From: Theocolax elegans
Lineage: Eukaryota; Arthropoda; Insecta; Hymenoptera; Cerocephalidae
DNA: 64,000 bases
Reading direction: 5' to 3'
Assembly (NCBI GenBank): GCA_026168455.1
Contig: CM047425.1
Span: 9,956,001 to 10,020,000 of the forward strand
Made by a program: the position numbers and the translations under genes
Shown here: positions 24,011-35,166 of the stretch, piece after piece
Numbering within the stretch: the stretch's first letter is position 1
Layout of the letters: each line of letters opens with the position of its first letter
Notes under the pieces: model-generated
Told to the model about the DNA's origin: nothing
Seen by the model: only the letters and a program-made list of their open reading frames with translations
Database searches by the model: none

Positions 24011-24980
24011 ATTTGGTAATTTGAGGGAAAGCGAGATTATTATTTTTGTTGTACGTTTAAATTTTTCGTAATTGAGGTTAGGTGATTGAATGTTTGTTGA
24101 CCATTATTTGCAGATATTTGATGGGCAAGTAACGTTTGATTGATGTGTGTGATTTTTAATAGATTTAATTCTGGCTATTAACATTATAATCAAGCACATT
24201 TTATACTGGGTAACCTTTCACATTTCTATCAAAAATCTTACATAAGCTTGTAAATTAATAAGTGTTTATTATTAAATCAATATTATTCTGAAGATCTTTA
24301 AGATACATTTAGAAATTAGGTTTTTTTAGTCAAAAATTTGTCAGAAAACATCTATTATGAAATTTATGAATTACAGATTATTAGGGTTTAATATTGTCCA
24401 CATCACGAGTTTGGTTAATTTTCGGTGAATAAATGTTTCTTTTTATTAAAGTAAAAAAAAATTAAAAAAGTCTTTTAATTTTCTTATTATACTCATATAA
24501 CAAATGTAATCTATATATCTATCCTAATTAAATTTTCACCAAAATATAATCAAATTCTAGAAAAAAATGTATATTTCAAGTTTTGACCGAATAGCAGTTA
24601 ATCTTGTCAGTTTTCTATAATTTAAATATTTTATGATATCACATCTTTACTTATTTTCTTAAATCATGAATAGAAACAGTAACATCCTTATATTAGAAAT
24701 GAAAGCATTTATGAAACATATTCTTGGCCAATAACTTTGCAATTAATGTTCAACAACTGGTTAAAAACTAACCTCAAAATAGCTAGAGATTATAACTACT
24801 CTATAAAAAGTGTTAATTCCACGCTGAAAACTTGTAATTTCATATGGCCAAAAATTATTCGTCATCCTCATATTTCGAACTCAATATCAATCTTGCGATT
24901 CAAAGACCAAATGAAATCTAACCTACAAAATATATTTTTACCTATTTTACTTTCGTAATTTTTTAACGATATTGCAATTG
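24011..24980. other. AT-rich DNA, nothing recognised
   Basis: One plus-orientation GAGGTTAGG word near 24,073 and a minus-orientation copy near 24,768. No gene. Confidence 0.4.
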
Positions 24981-24984
24981 CGAT

Positions 24985-25500
24985 ATGTATATAGAAATCA
25001 GCAAGATTTCAGGTGACGGTCCCAAACAAGCTGCGTATGTATGGGTATATATATATATATATGTCCAGATGGTTCATGAAACATTTATGTTACCAATAAA
25101 GATCCCGAGCTTCATAAAGTATAAAGTTGCGGATGCGGTTGCGCTAAGCCGTTCTACGCGCCTGTATATAGATTAATGTGTATACATTTCGGCGAGGTGT
25201 GTTGCTGCTCCCGCTGCTGGTGGTGGTGGTGGTGGTGCGGAACCCACCATGGTTGACCATACCTTGTAACGTTCATCACTTTTACAACCATACCAAACGA
25301 TTGCAAAGCTTCTCTCAGATTTACTTTATTACCTAACCTTAACCCTTCTTCTTCTCCTTTCTTTCTTTTTCACCCATTTCAAGATATTTGTTCCATGTAA
25401 CGTTTATTTCACTTTGTTAGGAAAGCATTTTCTTTTTTATTTAATATTACTTACTGTAATTGGTCAGGGGGGTCTTATTCGTTAACCCCCCTCCATTCCT
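24985..25500. other. Complex island with (TA)n and (GGT)n
   Basis: (TA)n at about 25,047-25,061, a (GGT)n run at about 25,220-25,237 and a CCACCATGG word near 25,245. On the minus strand a 39-codon frame from about 25,251 contains a Thr run from the trinucleotide repeat; it is too short and simple to call. A CT-rich patch follows near 25,345-25,372. Confidence 0.3.
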
Positions 25501-26235
25501 AAAAAAATTTCGTAAATATTTTCATAAATCGTTAAAATATAACCAAATATATAAATAAAAATACAAATGTTGATGGAGAAATGCGTTATTTTAAAGAATC
25601 AAATAACCCAATATCCCAAATAATAATTGAAAAAAAGAATTTAAGTAATTAATTATTTATTAAATAATTTGAAAAATGTGTTTCTTCATTGAAATTTGTG
25701 GACTTGTAATAATAAGCCCCGGTAGGTATTTCATGTGAATAAGCGGTGATGTGAATTTTTAGATTAATTTGTGAACCAGTTAAAGTTTCATATAGGTTTA
25801 TTTTTTTGGGGAGTAGTTGACTTTTTATAAAAACATTTTTAGGTTAATCTTTTAGTTTAGATCTTTAATATAAATTGAGTCTTTTGAGTTTAGTTAAAAG
25901 TACTTTTCGACCATCAATTACCAAACCGAGAAAAAACTGCATTGCAATATTTACAAAAAAATATAGTAAAGTATAATATAACCAACTTTTCTAGTACAAT
26001 ATGGGTCCAGTTGATTTATTGATATTCGACTGTATTTTTTACTATAATTCGCTTAATTAAATTTATTATTTAGCAATATTTACAATATATTATTGCAGTA
26101 TCATTTTTCCACTATACAGTATTATTAAATATACTATGTTTTAAATTATGTTTAATTGAGATTTTTTATAATACTAATTAATATGTAGTACAATTAACTA
26201 TACATTGTTACTATATTTCCACAAATATTTTTCCC
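25501..26235. other. AT-rich DNA, possibly the left flank of a large decayed TIR element
   Basis: Near 25,926 an ACCGAGAAAAAACTG word and ATATAGTAAA words resemble, in inverse, the right-hand sequence ending CTTTCAGTG at 27,600 and the CACTGAGAAAAA terminus of the hairpin at 33,479. A single old element of about 1.7 kb (25,926-27,600) is possible but weak. Confidence 0.2.
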
Positions 26236-26239
26236 TACG

Positions 26240-26825
26240 ATATTTGTCTGAAATCTTACCCCCAAAAAAATCATGTTTTTTTATTTCAATCGATTAAAAA
26301 ATACATCAAATAAGTTTCTAGTTACTTTTTAGTGGAAAAATGTGTTTCCGACCGTTTTTTAGCAAAAAAAATTATTTTTAATCCACCATTTAACAAAAAA
26401 ACACATATGCGGACACAGTGGTCCTCAACTAATCTTTTGGGCTAAATGATTATTAAAGAATTTACAACTTCAAATTGTTATTCAGGGCCGGGCCTTCGAT
26501 AATAACGGACTCTGTCCGTGAATGACGATTTGAAGTTGTCAATTTTATAATAATCGTTTAACCCAAAAGCAAGTTCAGCTCGATAAACAGGTTTATGGAT
26601 GGGTTATTGGGCTATATAAAAGCCAGTTGAAATTATGTTTTGTAATCGTGAAACAAATTGTGGAATACAAATTTTTTGCTAAATAAAGATCGGAAACAAA
26701 CTTTTTTACTATAAAAAGTAATTGGAAACGTATTTTATGCATTTTTTAATGGAATGGGTCAAAAACCATGATTTTTTTTGGGTAAAATTTTGAATAAGAT
26801 ACTTACCTATGTGTGTAATAACTAA
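26240..26825. mobile_element. Fold-back inverted-repeat element, about 0.58 kb
   Basis: The left arm (from CCCAAAAAAATCATG near 26,262, through a GTTACTTTTTA word, to CAACTTCAAATTGT near 26,475) is mirrored by the right arm (from ATTTGAAGTTGTC near 26,530 to ACCATGATTTTTTTTGGGT near 26,783). The spacer around 26,485-26,520 contains GGGCCGGGCC. The right arm is longer because of an insertion near 26,570-26,650. No coding frame. Confidence 0.6.
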
Positions 26826-28384
26826 ATTCCTTTAAATGTATTTCAAAACAAGTTCATCAGTGTAGTATTTGTCGTCGAAAGAGATGGGGGTAGACCAAAA
26901 TGTAAAAAAGTGTAAAGGGTTTACTATTACTAGGTGGGAATCATCCCACTACGTCATACTTTTTCCAAGTAAGTTCATTCATTTAAAGTAGTTGTACAAT
27001 AAAAATAAAAATAAAAATAACATAATAAAAGTTTAACAACATTATGATAATTTTTATTTATATATGAATGTATAGATATGGAGGCTGAGGTATTTTTTTA
27101 TTTGTTCAAGACTTAAAAAACTCATCAACACAACAAACACAAGAAATAAAATTGTATTTAAAGGAATTAGATTTGTGTAAAGAATATTTCATACGTATGT
27201 GTGGCCTGCGATAACTGTAAAAATAAAGCTATGTACATTTTATAAACTAGATATAACTTGTTTTATAACAAAATAAAGTATGAAAAATAAAATTTTAACT
27301 ATCTTTTTATTTTATACAACAGTATCTTAAAGTCTATCATATTCTAAATTATACTAAAATTAAAAATTATGATGTATTTGTAGTATTATTTTTCTATTAA
27401 TTTCTAACATAACTTTTAGTATTATTTAATAAAAATATAATATCGTAAATTTTAATAATAAATATTTATAAATATGTAGATAAATTACAATTTTTTTTGT
27501 AAATGGTACTTGCAATTTTCATAAATAATTTTACCATAAATTATTGCACTATATTTTTTGGTAATTTTATAGTAAAATTAACCTTTTTTTTCTTTCAGTG
27601 CATGTATGACTTTTTTGACCTATTCGGTTACCTTTCGGTACTGACAATTGCCTTTTTCATGTTTTTTAATTAATTGTTCTGGAACTATTTGTTGATTTTT
27701 TTATTTGATTGGTTAGTTTTTCACCAACTGGTGATTTTTTTATTTTTAAGTTAACTTTTGTCTAGCGACTTTTGGCTTAGATTAACTTTTGTCGAAATAT
27801 TGCTCTTTACCTCTTATTAGAAGAATTTATCTAGCAACAATTTATTTTTGGTTATAATTTGTTAATTACTCTCCGAAAGATGACTTTTCGACTTTTTAAG
27901 TTAATTTTTTTCAAATCACTCTATTTTTAGGATTTTCTTTATCCGTCATCTGACAATTTAATTTCTGATAAATTTTTTCAAATAATTCTCTTTTTTCCCC
28001 TTCTTTTAATTTTTCCCGCTATTTACAACATTCCATGATTTTTTAACTTTTTTTAATTTTTGTCTAATGAATATTTTTAGGACCTCTCTTATCAATCAGA
28101 TGACTTTCTTAAATACCTTTCTTTTTTTTTCTTCTTTGAAAATGTTTTTGCAATACAGTTCACTTTTTAAATTCACTTTCGCCAAAAAACAACCCCTTGC
28201 TTTAATTTTTTTCATAATTTTCATTAAAAAAAATTCTTCTTATCTATCACGCAATGAAACGCGATTCGGATTCATAAATCAAACATTTTCTTTCTCATAC
28301 TCCAAAATCAACGTATTCATAAACGTTATACGCTGGTATATCGTCAAGAGTGTCATAAAAAAAAGAAAATATACACATTCATCC
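26826..28384. other. AT-rich DNA, nothing recognised
   Basis: Includes a (AAAAT)n-like run near 27,000-27,020 and T-rich DNA from 27,600. The 114-codon frame at 28,067-28,411 is Phe/Ser/Lys-rich read-through of AT-rich DNA with no domain. A CTTTCAGTG word at 27,592-27,600 may be an element end. Confidence 0.35.
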
Positions 28385-28850
28385 TATATATCCAACTGTC
28401 AATTCCGATAAGTTTTGATCCCGAACAACAACAATAGAGTTAAATTCCCGAAACGGTAATAAAGAATCGACTATTCCTCCGAACCTAACCTCCCTCCAAA
28501 AAAATCCACGAAAAATCTCAACGAAGAGACCAATAATATAAATCTGGTCTATATATACATATATATAACGTTATCGTAGCCACCCAACCGGTGGTGCACT
28601 AAAATTTATTGGTGGAATATTATCGAAGGTCGATTATCGCGATAACAACCGTGAAACTTGACTATCGTCGTATTTAAAACTACATTATTTATAGGTTATC
28701 ATCCGATATTTTACGTTGTATATTTGTTTATTTATTTTCCGTTTTTTTGCAACTCGAATCACGGTAATTTATCGGTAAGTGCCGTTTATTACGTGTATAC
28801 CCGGCAGGTAAGGGTGAAAACACGATGATTGCGAATTTACGGTAAGTTAT
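28385..28850. other. Complex GC-richer island
   Basis: Mixed sequence with a short (TA)n tract near 28,551-28,566 and CG-containing words around 28,570-28,670 (for example ATTATCGCGATAAC, an imperfect palindrome). No coding frame. Island-series member. Confidence 0.35.
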
Positions 28851-29855
28851 ATACTTTTATATATTTATGGTGATACTTAATTATTTTAATTTTGGGGATT
28901 TTATTTACTCGATCGGTATATGTATCGGCTTCCTTTTTTTGGGAGAGGGGAATGGAAGTAATTGATGTAATGGTATTTATGTGAATGGGTGTTTCGATAA
29001 TGGTTTTTTAAAATTTATCAGTGGTTGTTTATTGATATATATGCGGGGTTGTAATTTTTAAAATTCATTATCATTTTCTGACCTTTTTATTCTTTATAGA
29101 TCTTTACAAATCATTGTTCACGATTATTATTCGCAATAAACCTTTTTGAATTTCTTGAATTACTATTTTTTGTCAATTTATAGACCTTATTTAATGATTG
29201 AGAACATGTCTTTTTTCATCTTAATACCATTTATTTTAAATTTTTTTCAACTATTTTTTGTCATTTTTTAATGTTTGTTACAATTTTTTAGCCATTTTAT
29301 CGATCTTTCTTGACTATAATAGACCAGTTTTCATAATTTTTTTAATAGTACTTCACCATTTTTATTCATTTTTTAATATTTGCTACGACTTTTTCCCATT
29401 TTTCTGCATTTTTTCCTACTACATAACCATTTTTGAATGTTTATTATAAATTATTTATAATTGTTATTTATTTATAAGTATTTGAAAATAAATAAAAATG
29501 TGTTCGATTTTTTAACCATTTTCAACGATTTTTATCAATTTTATTTATTCTTTACCGGTTATTGCTAACTTTTTTTAACATTTTTCGATTGTTTTTAATA
29601 ACTTTGAAATAATTGATACTAGGTGTTGATATGTTTTCTTTATAGATCAAATTGATGCCTTTAGATCATTTTTGACAATTTGTGATAATCTTGGAATATT
29701 TCTTACATTAATTTCTTATTTCAGCTTCTTCAACTATTTTTGTCTATATTCCAATCATTTTGTTCCCGTTCCATCTTTCGATTAACATTACAAAGAAAAA
29801 GAAACGTCTGCAACCCCCCTTTTCAGATCAACAAAAATCCAATCAATAATTAATT
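28851..29855. other. T-rich DNA with degenerate CATTTTT words
   Basis: Between about 29,090 and 29,760 words like CCATTTTTNANNATTTTT recur irregularly on a T-rich strand. No gene. Confidence 0.4.
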
Positions 29856-29972
29856 GTACATTTACCAGGACCCTCAAATATATAGACGAAAAAGAAAATC
29901 AGTACACCTTTTGTTTCGCGTTAAATTGGAAATACCAAATCGAAGACATCTAATTGTCTTGGGCCTATATAT

Positions 29973-30009
<37 letters not shown>

Positions 30010-30420
30010 ACTAAATGGATCTCTTTCCTCCAGAGCTTATCGGATAATTAACGAAAGTATATAGTCTCGATCTCTTACTTACTTACTTTTCTTCGGTATG
30101 AAAGTCGCATTAGGGAGAAAGAAAGAGAGAGAGAGGGAGAGAAAAAAAGGTGGATGGCAAAAGTCGTTAGAAAAAGTCAAGTCGGATCAACTCTAAGGAT
30201 GAAGTCGTTAGATTAGCGTGATCTCTAGTGATAACGTTTGCCACCGTTCGTGACTCTTTCCTTTTTTTTCTTTTTCTTTTTTTTTTTCTTTCGCGCTCGA
30301 TTTATATAGACAACTCGGATAAGGGAGGGACTAATACTTGCCACGTTATATACTTCACTTTCTTATAGTTTCTTTTTTTTAACGTGCACGCCTTACGGTT
30401 GAAATTTTTATTGGACGAGC
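29856..30420. other. Complex island with long (TA)n and (GA)n tracts
   Basis: (TA)n at about 29,974-30,006 and a GA-rich run at about 30,117-30,144 sit in GC-richer DNA, followed by a pyrimidine tract near 30,258-30,290. No gene. Island-series member with strong purine/pyrimidine asymmetry. Confidence 0.4.
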
Positions 30421-31495
30421 GAGTTTGTAATGAATTGGTATATTTTTAATAAGAATGGAAGTATACTTTTAGAAAATTAACGCGATGAAATAATTGTAGT
30501 GATTTGTTAATTTTTTTCCAGTGGAAAACTTTTTTGATTTTTTAGGTTACATATTGGCAAATAGATGATATTTTGAAGGTGATATTTGTTGAAAAATTAT
30601 GTTTTTAATTATCTTTCTTTTGAACGGTTCATATTTATTTATTTTTCTATTTTTTAGGTTTAATATTTCTTAAATGTCTGAGTTGTTAGGTTTATTTTTG
30701 TTGTATACATTGATTTTTTTCATAGATATAGGTTAATTTTTTTTAATCAGCTAACTTCTTTTCTTACTTTTTTACTTTTTAGGTTAAATTTTGCTAAACA
30801 GTTAATATTTTGGCACGTTAAACACATTTATCTTTTGTATGATATTCTTTCCTATTTCTTTATTACGTTCATGCGGAATTTTTTGAAAGTTATTTAGTAA
30901 ATTAACCTCCTGTCACGGTAATTTTTATTAAAAAAATTCGTTCAATGGTTACGAAATAATAATCCTGGGACACTCAATATTGTTAACTTGAAAATTACCA
31001 TAACAACACGGTATAAAATTGTTTCACTATTTAAATTCATTTTTATCTCGTAACATATACTGTCGTAATATTTATTGGAATTTTCATTCTCCGTTTGTAA
31101 TCAATAGTACATTATTTCGATCGATAATTATTAGCACACTAAAATTTACTGTAACGGTAGCCTAATTCTTTAGTTACTGATCTATAATAACCCATATTTA
31201 CATTTTAATCGATTGTTAATAAATTTTGGCAAAAAGAACCGTTAAATGAGAATTACTATGAGACGATAAAAATTTAAGGATGACATATTTTAACGTCACT
31301 ACACGGTAATTTTCATTAAAATATATTCTTTTCGTAAAAAATTGGTTGACGATCGATTAGAATAAATAAGTATGGGATATTATAGCTCAATAATTACAAA
31401 ATTACCCTATTATCACCGTTAATTTTAGAAGTTGATAGGTCTTTTCATATATAATTATCAATCGATTAAAAATTTATTAACTAAAAAATCCTATT
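30421..31495. repeat. AT-rich DNA with dispersed CACGGTAATTTTTATT-type words
   Basis: Variants of a GTCACGGTAATTTT or ACCGT...TAATTTT word occur near 30,914, 31,010, 31,150, 31,305 and 31,412. Forward-orientation relatives (AATTACAGTGACAG, TTACCGTGACC) are near 37,982 and 40,535-40,990. This is consistent with an old repeat family at two loci. Confidence 0.35.
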
Positions 31496-31920
31496 GTATA
31501 TACATAATCTCATCTTACACACACACATATATAAAACACTTGAGTAAAGATTTTCACCCCCGTCCTTCGATTCATCTCCAGTCTCGATTTCGCCTCCTCA
31601 CCAATTACCGGCTCAGTAACGAGGAAACGTAGATATAGACGCCCGCAAGGAAGTAAAACTGCAACTTTTGAAAATCTCCTATTAGAAATAACGGCATATC
31701 GCCTCCGTTTATATTACCAACCCCGCCTTTCCCAGCAAATTGGACCCTGGACACTCCAACTCCGAAAAGAAATGGAAACCGATCGTTTTTTTCTTCTTTT
31801 CTCGTTTTACGTGATATATATAAGACGTGTAGAAAAAAATTTTTTTTTTTCATTATTATCATCAAGTATAGGTATATATATATGTGTGTGTCTTTGAGGT
31901 GTTTTACGGGATTTAATCGG
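31496..31920. other. Complex island
   Basis: CACACACACATATATA near 31,517, a GC-richer patch to 31,770, a T-run near 31,839, then GTATATATATATGTGTGTGTC near 31,871. Frames on both strands overlap; none has a recognisable domain. Confidence 0.3.
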
Positions 31921-32585
31921 GGATATCGGATGTAAACTCATTTAAAGTTATATTGGACTAAACACGAGATTTTGTTGACAAAAGAGGAGAAGGAGGGTGT
32001 TAAATTCGATTCTCTTCGAATGAGTCTATTATGTTGATGTATATGTTTCACTGATTGATTTTGAGGTTAGATTGATTGAAGATGTTTTTTTATTAATTTG
32101 ATTTTATCATGTTTTTATATATAGGTATTGTTGATATACATAGAAGAGATTCTTTATAATTTTTTAAAAATAATTTTGAGATTAGGCTTTTGAAGGTTAA
32201 GTGTCATACAAACACGCTAATAGCAATTTCTTCGTAGAAATATGGATTTTATTTAAGCTTTCAATGTATTGATTAATATATTAATGTATTGATTTTGAGG
32301 TTAGATTATTTCAGGTATAAAAAACTTCGATTAAAATTTTTTTTTCGTTTCAATAACCAAATTGACATACACGCCGAAAATTAATTTAATTACTTTTCTA
32401 ATAACAACTTAGTGATTAGGTTTCATCATCAACATTCGTAACGGTTTCTTCAGAAGGTTATGTATATAATTATTTAAATTTTTCGTTTGCAATGAAAATA
32501 TAAACTAATTTATTGCAATTATTTTAAAGTTAGGTTTTTTCAAATGCAAAAACTTTCGATTTTGGATTTTCTACCGATGTATAAT
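31921..32585. other. AT-rich DNA with plus-orientation GAGGTTAG words
   Basis: TTTTGAGGTTAGATT occurs near 32,050 and 32,286, 236 bases apart, with similar neighbouring sequence (TGTATTGATTTTGAGG). No gene. Confidence 0.4.
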
Positions 32586-33010
32586 CTATCTATATTATTA
32601 AAAAAAATTCGTCGCTGCCGCTGTTTCAGAAATTTCTGAAGAATTTCTGGTATAACAAGATAAGTCCCTGTGGCCTCACATACATATAACATGACGTGTA
32701 ATCACGTGATTATTACGGGTGGTCGCGAAATAGAGAGTATGTTCCATTAGACTCTACAACCACCTATATTATTAAAATCTATATTATTAAAAGGATTTCG
32801 TCGCCGCCAACGCCACCGCTTTTCAGAAATTTTCTGAATTCGTGGTACCGGGTGGTCGCGAAATAGAGAGTATGTCCCATTAGACTCTACATCTATCTAC
32901 ATTATTAAAACAATTTTCATGGTTCAGGGTGGTTTTTTTCAATAATGTGTGGGTTACAGATAAGACTTGTTAAAAAACATCTATTCTATCTATATTTTTC
33001 AAACAGCTGC
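32586..33010 (+). mobile_element. Clustered Helitron-like 5' termini (tentative)
   Basis: The phrase TCTATCTATATTATTAAAA and variants occur at about 32,587, 32,764, 32,781, 32,888 and 32,988. The first and third are followed by ATTTCGTCGCYGCC or similar, and GGGTGGTCGCGAAATAGAG is directly repeated near 32,719 and 32,850. A 5' TC followed by TATATTATTAAAA resembles termini reported for some Helitrons; that assignment is from memory of the family. No Rep/helicase coding is present, and I did not identify the 3' hairpin with CTRR. Confidence 0.3.
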
Positions 33011-33039
33011 GGTGGTGGCCGCTGGACGTAAATGTGGAA

Positions 33040-34400
33040 TATACAGGGTGGTCTTTTTCAATCGTATGTTTTACAGCTTGTAGGCGTAATGGGACTTATG
33101 TATCAGTGTACGTTGGACTCGAATTGCAGACTATTAAACATTTGAATTCTAAATTTTAACTCGAGCGTGGGGGTCTGTGGGTTGATGCGTCTATAATACA
33201 TGATACATGAGTGTGTGAGATACTGAGTGATTCAAAAGTGCCCCCTATAGACAAAATTTTAATAAACAGGGTGATCTTTTTGAATCATGTTTATGCCACC
33301 CTTTATGTATACATAATGGGATTTATGCGTGGGTATATTCGTTATTATGTATTCGTTGATGTTGATGTGTGCGGGTAAGTGTGGATGGTTGGATATGGGT
33401 GTGTGAGCATGTGCATGAGATACAGAGTTCAAATATACCCATCTTTTTGAATCGTGTTTGTGCCATCCGGTATATATACACTGAGAAAAATTTTTAGTAA
33501 AAATTACAATACTATCTAGTAAAAGAGTCACAGACTGCCAAAAATGAGAAAAATTACTATACTTTATAGTAAAATTTACTATAATTCTTGTAAATTTTAC
33601 TATAAAGTATAGTAATTTTTCTCATGTTTGGCAGTCTGTGACTCTTTTACTAGACAGTATTGTAATTTTTACTACAAATTTTTCTCAGTGTACGTTACGG
33701 GATTTCTATATACAGGGGATAACGGACCCGAATTGCAGGCTACTACACATATGAGTTCTAAATGTTAAAAACAGCATGTGCGTGTGGGTGGATATGCATG
33801 TGAAACGTGAAATGTGAGTTCATGACAATCGGTGGGTAGTGGCAAGTGTGGGTGGTAGGTGTGTGTGGAAAGGTGTGGGTGGTTGGATATGGGTGTGTGA
33901 GCATGTGTGTGAGATGCAGCATTATTCAAAAATACCCGCTATAGGCAAAATGTGAATATAAAGGGTGATCATTTTGAATCATGTGTTTGTTACGCTGGAT
34001 GTATACTTTCTAGGATTTATATATACAGCGGATGACTGACCTGAATTGCAGGCAAATACAGATTTAAAATCTAAATTTTAACACGTGCGTGGGTGGGTGT
34101 GAATGTGAAACGTGAAACTTGAGTGCATGAGGATGGATAGGTATATGTATGTGGATTTGGAAGTGGATGCAGGTATGTGAGGGTGGGTGCAGGTAGGTGT
34201 AAGTGTGTGTATGGGTTCATGTGGATGTATGAAGGTAGGTGTGGATGGTTGGATTTAGGCATGTGTGGGTGGATGTTAGTGTGGGTGAGTAGATGGTGAC
34301 GGGTATAGGTAGATGTTGGGGTGTGACAATTGGTATGAGTGAGTGAATGTGGATATGTCAGCATATGTTTGATGATACAGAGTGATTCAAAACTGCCATC
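33040..34400 (+). repeat. Degenerate long-unit minisatellite (CAGGGTGATCTTTTTGAATC units)
   Basis: Blocks starting CAGGGTGGTCTTTTTCAAT or similar recur near 33,045, 33,268, 33,440 and 33,960. Each is followed by a MTGGGATTTAT...ACGGACCYGAATTGCAG stretch and then G/T-rich GTGTGGGTGG-type DNA. Units are roughly 0.2-0.5 kb and variable. The G/T-rich parts are read on the minus strand as His/Pro/Thr-rich frames (33,259-33,531 and 34,071-34,364) that I do not accept as genes. A hairpin MITE has inserted at 33,479. Confidence 0.55.
33479..33690. mobile_element. Hairpin MITE, 212 bp, TA target duplication
   Basis: The whole unit is a near-perfect palindrome. The terminus CACTGAGAAAAATTT is mirrored at the right end, TA lies directly outside both ends (33,477-33,478 and 33,691-33,692), and the arms meet around 33,585-33,600. 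TA duplication fits a Tc1/mariner-type transposase acting in trans. Arms are nearly identical, so insertion or conversion is recent. A transcript would fold into a hairpin of about 100 bp, a possible small-RNA source. Confidence 0.85.
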
Positions 34401-34703
34401 CAGTTTGCATATACTTTTAGATTACTATTACATATAAACAGAAATTATATAATTTATTTACTATACAGTGTGCGATATCGAATAATATCGTTCGATACAC
34501 ACTTGTGAGACACACTTGTGAGAGAATATTTTCTATTTTCACACTTGTACCGAAAACTACAATTTTCAACCTTTTGAAGCAAGTTTATTTTTAAAATAAA
34601 ATTTATAATACTATAAATTATAACAAATGCACGATTTTCAAGCCGCAATCGGGGGTTGACGAGCGTACCCCCTACTTTCATTAAAATATATATTGATATA
34701 TTT

Positions 34704-34948
34704 TGTTACGATTTTTATGTATCATAACAATAATAATTAGAATTAAATATTTATTCGTGGAGGACGAGACAGAAAAGAACGGCACGACATACTCGGCCTG
34801 GAGTCGAACCTGGTACCTTTCGTTTTCACGACGGGTGCTCTGTCCAATTGAGTTACCGATGCCTATGCACATGTCTTTACGAATCGTTCTCATATTGCCA
34901 CACGATACTCTTTTTTAAATCGACTACGCTTATACGTCACCTGTGACA
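34704..34948 (-). mobile_element. Short LTR-like element (TGTTACG...TGTGACA) enclosing a tRNA-like domain, second copy
   Basis: The 245-bp unit begins TGTTACG, ends TGTGACA and is flanked by ATTT on both sides (34,700-34,703 and 34,949-34,952), a 4-bp target duplication. A tRNA-like stretch lies on the minus strand at about 34,785-34,865. Apart from termini, layout and a TTCTCATAT word downstream of the tRNA-like part, it differs greatly from the copy at 14,486, so the two are distant members of a family or two families with the same architecture. Confidence 0.6.
34785..34865 (-). tRNA. tRNA-like domain (pseudogene) inside the LTR-like element
   Basis: On the minus strand GGCATCGGTAACTCAATTGG gives an A-box-like start. 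A T arm CCAGG-TTCGACT-CCAGG contains a canonical B box (GGTTCGACTCC) with one stem mismatch. The acceptor stem does not close well and the anticodon loop is irregular. I regard it as a tRNA-derived module, not a functional tRNA; isotype not assigned. Confidence 0.4.
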
Positions 34949-35166
34949 ATTTCTAAATTCAATTTTGTGATTTTTCATAAATATTTTTGAGGTTAGGTTG
35001 TCTCATAAATGTGTACTAGACACGTTCTTCAAAATTTCTTCGTAAATTTATGAATATTTCTTATTTTTCAAACTAAAATAATTATTTTACTTGGTATATC
35101 CAAGTATAGATTCATATTCCTCTTAAAACGTCCTATATTTATTAACAATAAAGCAGAACTAAACGG

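Noticed and set aside
28067..28411. 114-codon plus-strand frame
   Set aside because: Phe-, Lys- and Ser-rich read-through of AT-rich DNA, with no domain or conserved motif and a flanking context typical of the non-coding background.
33259..34364. His/Pro/Thr-rich minus-strand frames
   Set aside because: They are translations of GTGTGGGTGG-type tandem repeats; the residues follow the repeat period and start and stop at random points.
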